This document shows, piece after piece, positions 7,377 to 9,498 of a stretch of DNA of 9,498 nucleotides; the first letter of the stretch is position 1; every line of letters starts with the position of its first letter. The notes under the pieces were generated by a model. The model had not been told where the DNA came from and ran no database searches. It was given only the letters and a program-made list of their open reading frames with translations. This DNA comes from Lachnoclostridium sp. UBA6558 (lineage in GTDB: Bacteria; Bacillota; Clostridia; Lachnospirales; Lachnospiraceae), in contig DJJW01000004.1 in assembly GCA_002434335.1 (NCBI GenBank), positions 31,301 to 40,798 on the forward strand. Reading direction: 5' to 3'. Both the position numbers and the translations under genes were made by a program.

Positions 7377-7404
7377 ATTATATAGAATATCTGATTATTT
7401 GCAA
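7377..7404 (-). promoter_or_regulatory. Candidate promoter of modBC
   Basis: On the minus strand TTGCAA (7399-7404) precedes TATAAT (7377-7382) with a 16-nt spacer. The -10 is perfect and the -35 matches four of six positions. The transcript would start near 7370, leaving a short leader of about 28 nt with the AAGGAG binding site. A weaker alternative, TTGCGT-N17-TAAAAT (7420-7448), lies just upstream. Confidence 0.6.
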
Positions 7405-7480
7405 CAGATGATATCAATTATTTTATAGCCCTGTATAAAAGTACGCAATATTAACTATCTTTGTAAACGCAACATTCTGT

Positions 7481-7573
7481 CTGAATAATCTGATTAATAG
7501 TAATATTCTTTCCTCTCATTCAGTTACTCTTTCAGGATAACTCTAAGCATATTATGTATAACAAATTATTCTT
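7481..7573 (-). repeat. Intergenic repeat copy 2 (between modA and modB)
   Basis: This is the longer partner of the repeat at 5491-5552, in the same orientation, so the two bracket modB-modC. It contains AATATTCTTTCCT (7502-7514) and CTAAGCATATTATG (7543-7556; copy 1 has C for the second T in the TTATG part). Between them, about 30 nt (7515-7542) are absent from copy 1 and hold a small inverted repeat, AGTTA/TAACT on the minus strand. It begins about 10 nt after the modA stop codon. No GC-rich hairpin with a T-run is seen here, so modA has no obvious intrinsic terminator. Confidence 0.6.
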
Positions 7574-7582
7574 TCTTTCTCA

Positions 7583-8464
7583 TTACTTATTAGCAATAAA
7601 ACCATATTTCTCAAAGATTCCTATCGCCTCATCGGAGGCAAGGTAATCAACAAATGTCTTTGCTGCATCCTGAACTTTTGAATCCTTGACAACGGCTACG
7701 GGATAAATCGCTTTTGATACGCTTCCCTCTGGAGCTTCTGCTACCACCTTTACATCTGCTGATGATTTCGCATCTGTTGCATAAACTACACCGGCATCTG
7801 CATTTCCTGTAGCAATCCAGGTAAGTACTTCCGTAACATCTTTTCCATAGGTTGCTTTCTCTTTTACCTGATCCAGCATACCAAGTGAGGTAAAGATTTC
7901 TTCAGAATATTGACCCACAGGAACACTGGCAGGATCTCCAAGGGCTATGGTTTCAGCTTTGGTAATATCCTTAAAGTTCTTTATCTCAAGGGTGCTGTCA
8001 CTGGGGACAATCAGAACCACCTTATTCTCTAACAGCTCTTTCTTTGAACCATCCAAAATTAACCCGCCCTCTTCTAATGCTTTCATCTGTTTTAAGGCGG
8101 CTGACATAAATACATCAACCGGAGCACCCTGTTCAATCTGTTCCTGTAATGAGCCTGAACTACCAAAGGTGAAAGTTAAAGTAACACCTTTATTGGCTGC
8201 TTCATAAAGTGGCTTTATTTCTTCCATTGCATTTTGGAGGCTTGCTGCTGCTGCAATCAGAATTTCTACGCTTTCGGCTTCTTTTACAGGTTCTGTAGCA
8301 GGTGCCTCTGTAACTTCCGGTGCTTTTGTAGCATCAGCCACCTGTGTTGCGTCCGGTGTTACTGTGATATTTGTACTGGCGGAATCGTTCTTAGAGCTGC
8401 AGCCTGCTGTCAAAAAAGCCAGCAGAAAAACAGCAAGCAATAATAATTGTTTCATTTTTTTCAT
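7583..8464 (-). CDS. modA: Molybdate-binding lipoprotein ModA
   Basis: This is the extracytoplasmic receptor that captures molybdate (or tungstate) and delivers it to ModBC. The 293-residue precursor starts with a basic N-terminus, a hydrophobic stretch and the lipobox LTAGC, making Cys22 the lipid-anchored first residue. Residues 23-64 are a Ser/Thr/Ala/Pro/Glu-rich linker, longer than needed for anchoring. The binding domain follows from VEILIAAAASLQNAM (67-80). Expected oxyanion contacts are Ser75, Ser102/Ser103 in GSSGSL, the VPVGQY segment at 181-186, and Tyr228 in GVVYATD. The start at 8464 has AAGGAG (8471-8476) 6 nt upstream; an ATG three codons later is less well placed. It is transcribed from a strong promoter through a long structured leader. 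Confidence 0.95.
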   Translation of the reverse strand: MKKMKQLLLLAVFLLAFLTAGCSSKNDSASTNITVTPDATQVADATKAPEVTEAPATEPVKEAESVEILIAAAASLQNAMEEIKPLYEAANKGVTLTFTFGSSGSLQEQIEQGAPVDVFMSAALKQMKALEEGGLILDGSKKELLENKVVLIVPSDSTLEIKNFKDITKAETIALGDPASVPVGQYSEEIFTSLGMLDQVKEKATYGKDVTEVLTWIATGNADAGVVYATDAKSSADVKVVAEAPEGSVSKAIYPVAVVKDSKVQDAAKTFVDYLASDEAIGIFEKYGFIANK

Positions 8465-8517
8465 AAAATTCTCCTTCCATTTTTACAATATCTGATAAGA
8501 AAAACTGTATATGCAAA

Positions 8518-8600
8518 TGCAGTACATCTTTATTACTGCAAAAATGCCTTAAAAATAGCGAAAGTCTAAGACAGTACCTGTCTTAGACTCCTTTGTCTTA
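8518..8600 (-). promoter_or_regulatory. modA: Structured modA leader: two perfect hairpins
   Basis: Hairpin A has perfect 12-bp arms, AGTCTAAGACAG and CTGTCTTAGACT (8563-8589), and a 3-nt loop. Hairpin B has perfect 7-bp arms, TGCAGTA and TACTGCA (8518-8540), and a 9-nt loop. Both lie between the modA promoter and its ribosome binding site. A third TAAGACA half-site (8594-8600) precedes hairpin A in direct orientation. It could pair with the downstream arm of hairpin A, or the set could be a DNA operator. A short T-rich stretch follows hairpin A after a gap (TTCGCTATTTTT), so it is at best a weak terminator. It does not resemble the Moco riboswitch as I remember it. The dyads are certain; a regulatory role is inferred. 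Confidence 0.5.
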
Positions 8601-8688
8601 AGTAATAATTTATTTATGTTTATTAATATTGAGTTAAGTATAATTCATTCTAGTTGTGTTTAATCCTGTTTAATTTGGTATTGCTTGT

Positions 8689-8717
8689 ATTTTACACAGG
8701 GTATAATTGTATGTCAA
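8689..8717 (-). promoter_or_regulatory. Near-consensus vegetative promoter of modA
   Basis: On the minus strand TTGACA (8712-8717) and TAAAAT (8689-8694) are separated by exactly 17 nt, matching the housekeeping sigma consensus at 11 of 12 positions. Transcription would start near 8682, leaving a leader of about 218 nt before modA. No other good promoter is seen between this site and the gene. Confidence 0.8.
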
Positions 8718-8943
8718 GTTCTTTTTATCCTCTTTTTGTTAAGTTTGTTAATTATTATGGTTTTTAGTTTGGATATCCAATCGAATACTATAATATTTCA
8801 GTATTGACTTTATCAGTTCGAGGTATGAATTTACTGAGTAAAAATTATCTGAATTATATTACAGAATGCAAAGTTAACCAGCACCAAGCAAGGTGTTATT
8901 AAGAACCTGTTCTGAGCTAAACGTTCCAGCATTAAAAAGGTAT

Positions 8944-9010
8944 AAAAAACACGTTGCTTCACCTCCGGTATGTATATTACGATACAATTACAGTAGGTGA
9001 AGCAATGTGT
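8944..9010 (-). terminator. Intrinsic terminator after the PBP-domain gene
   Basis: On the minus strand ACACATTGCTTCACCT (8995-9010) pairs over 16 positions with AGGTGAAGCAACGTGT (8949-8964), with one mismatch tolerated as a wobble pair. An inner TGTAT/ATACA stem lies in the 30-nt loop, and six T follow at once (8944-8949), with another T-run a few nt further. It lies 52 nt past the regulator stop codon and isolates that gene from modA. Confidence 0.82.
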
Positions 9011-9062
9011 CAGTGTAAGATATAAAGTAGATGCCTTCTGAGGAGTAAAGCAATCTATGCTT

Positions 9063-9498
9063 TTATTCCAGTATTTTCCCCATATCAGAGCTATCATAAC
9101 CGGACATATGATCGACTTCCGCTTGAAATTCCTTTGAATTTAGTATTTCCAGTATATTTTGAAACCAATATGTTCGGTATGCTTCTTCTTTAATAACAAG
9201 ATCATAACTTTCTGCTTGAATTGGTACAAATGAAAGACCAGCCATTTCCTTACTAACTCTTTCTATGCCAAGTGAAACATCTGCACTTCCTCTTGCTACT
9301 GCTCCTGCACAAGCCAAATGTGAGGTCACTTCCCTGTTATACCCTTTTATCTGAGCTTTGCTAATTGCAAGCCTTCTCAGGTGCTCGTCCAGTAATATCC
9401 TAGTACCGCTGCCCTTCTCACGATTTACCATTATTACATCTTCTCTTGTAAGATCAGTAAAACCTTTTATCGCTTTGGGATTGCCCTTTCTGACATAA
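9063..9498 (-). CDS. PBP-like domain protein, putative molybdate-responsive regulator (3' part)
   Basis: The gene runs off the right edge; only the last 144 residues are present, and the frame is open to the edge (it begins YVRKGNPKAIKGFTDLTRED). The segment VNREKGSGTRILLDEHL, then GYNREVTSHLACAGAVARGSADVSLGIE and ESYDLVI, is typical of the periplasmic-binding-protein-like domain (Pfam PBP_like) found fused to a helix-turn-helix or to MoeA-like domains; B. subtilis YvgK, beside its own mod-like genes, is a relative. It is related to ModA-type binding folds but lies in cytoplasmic proteins. Placed just upstream of modABC, it is the natural candidate for an oxyanion or cofactor sensor. The DNA-binding part, if any, is outside the window, so regulator status is inferred. 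An internal ATG at 9431 is not the start. Confidence 0.75.
   Translation of the reverse strand, partial: YVRKGNPKAIKGFTDLTREDVIMVNREKGSGTRILLDEHLRRLAISKAQIKGYNREVTSHLACAGAVARGSADVSLGIERVSKEMAGLSFVPIQAESYDLVIKEEAYRTYWFQNILEILNSKEFQAEVDHMSGYDSSDMGKILE

Larger units (their letters stand above)
8465..9062. other. 598-nt intergenic region between the PBP-domain gene and modA
   Basis: This region holds no credible gene. From the right it contains the terminator of the PBP-domain gene (8944-9010), about 225 nt of AT-rich sequence (8718-8943), the modA promoter (8689-8717) and the modA leader (8465 to about 8682). In the middle stretch I see only small dyads, AGAAC/GTTCT at 8902-8913 and AATACT/AGTATT at 8784-8805. 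An open frame on the minus strand at 8831-9097 overlaps the terminator and the end of the regulator and shows no coding character. Confidence 0.7.

Noticed and set aside
7386..8498. AATATCTGAT shared upstream of modA and modB as an operator
   Set aside because: Ten-base matches are expected by chance among AT-rich spacers of this total length; kept only as a passing remark.
8540..8565. ModE operator, from TTCGCTATTTTT in the modA leader
   Set aside because: Only one half resembles the ModE site and no matching second half is present at the right spacing; the DNA is AT-rich.
8465..8682. Molybdenum cofactor (Moco) riboswitch before modA
   Set aside because: The leader lacks the GC-rich multi-stem core of that class as I know it; only two simple hairpins are visible.
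8831..9097. 88-codon minus-strand open frame
   Set aside because: It spans a strong terminator hairpin, overlaps the regulator's 3' end, has no ribosome binding site and shows Cys/Ile-rich composition unlike a real protein.
1..9498. Defence, mobile-element or biosynthetic system
   Set aside because: No nuclease, toxin-antitoxin pair, transposase, integrase, CRISPR array or precursor-peptide gene could be found; the genes are transport, repair and metabolic families.

Overview
The window is AT-rich and carries seven protein genes, all on the minus strand. The families, strong AGGAGG-type ribosome binding sites, a Thr/Ala/Pro-rich lipoprotein linker and low GC in the spacers suggest an anaerobic low-GC Firmicute. 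A Lachnospiraceae/Clostridium-type genome is my best guess, from family resemblance only. I see no tRNA, rRNA, CRISPR array, transposase or prophage gene.

Read 5'->3' on the minus strand, i.e. from the right edge leftwards, the layout is as follows. The 3' part of a regulator-like protein with a molybdate-type PBP domain (9063-9498, cut by the window edge) ends at a strong intrinsic terminator (8944-9010). A near-consensus promoter (8689-8717) then drives modA through a leader of about 220 nt with two perfect hairpins. After modA comes a 240-nt spacer with its own good promoter (7377-7404), then modB and modC, 4 nt apart. modC ends inside its own terminator (5563-5607). Four more genes follow: an unassigned radical SAM protein (4326-5411), a YcaQ/AlkX-type DNA glycosylase (3043-4236), an M16 zinc peptidase (1660-2916) and an AraM/EgsA-type sn-glycerol-1-phosphate dehydrogenase (105-1403, GTG start).

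The right half is a molybdate (possibly also tungstate) uptake locus. ModA is the surface lipoprotein receptor, ModB the membrane channel and ModC the ATPase; the PBP-domain protein next to them is the obvious candidate sensor. The left half looks like single genes with separate promoters and unrelated housekeeping or repair roles. I see no sign that they form one pathway.

No convincing new multi-gene system is present. The parts worth a second look are non-coding: a degenerate intergenic repeat whose copies bracket modBC, the structured modA leader with three TAAGACA half-sites, a 12-bp palindrome at the likely start of the radical SAM transcript, and the modC terminator built from coding sequence. 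The radical SAM protein is the gene whose function is least clear.
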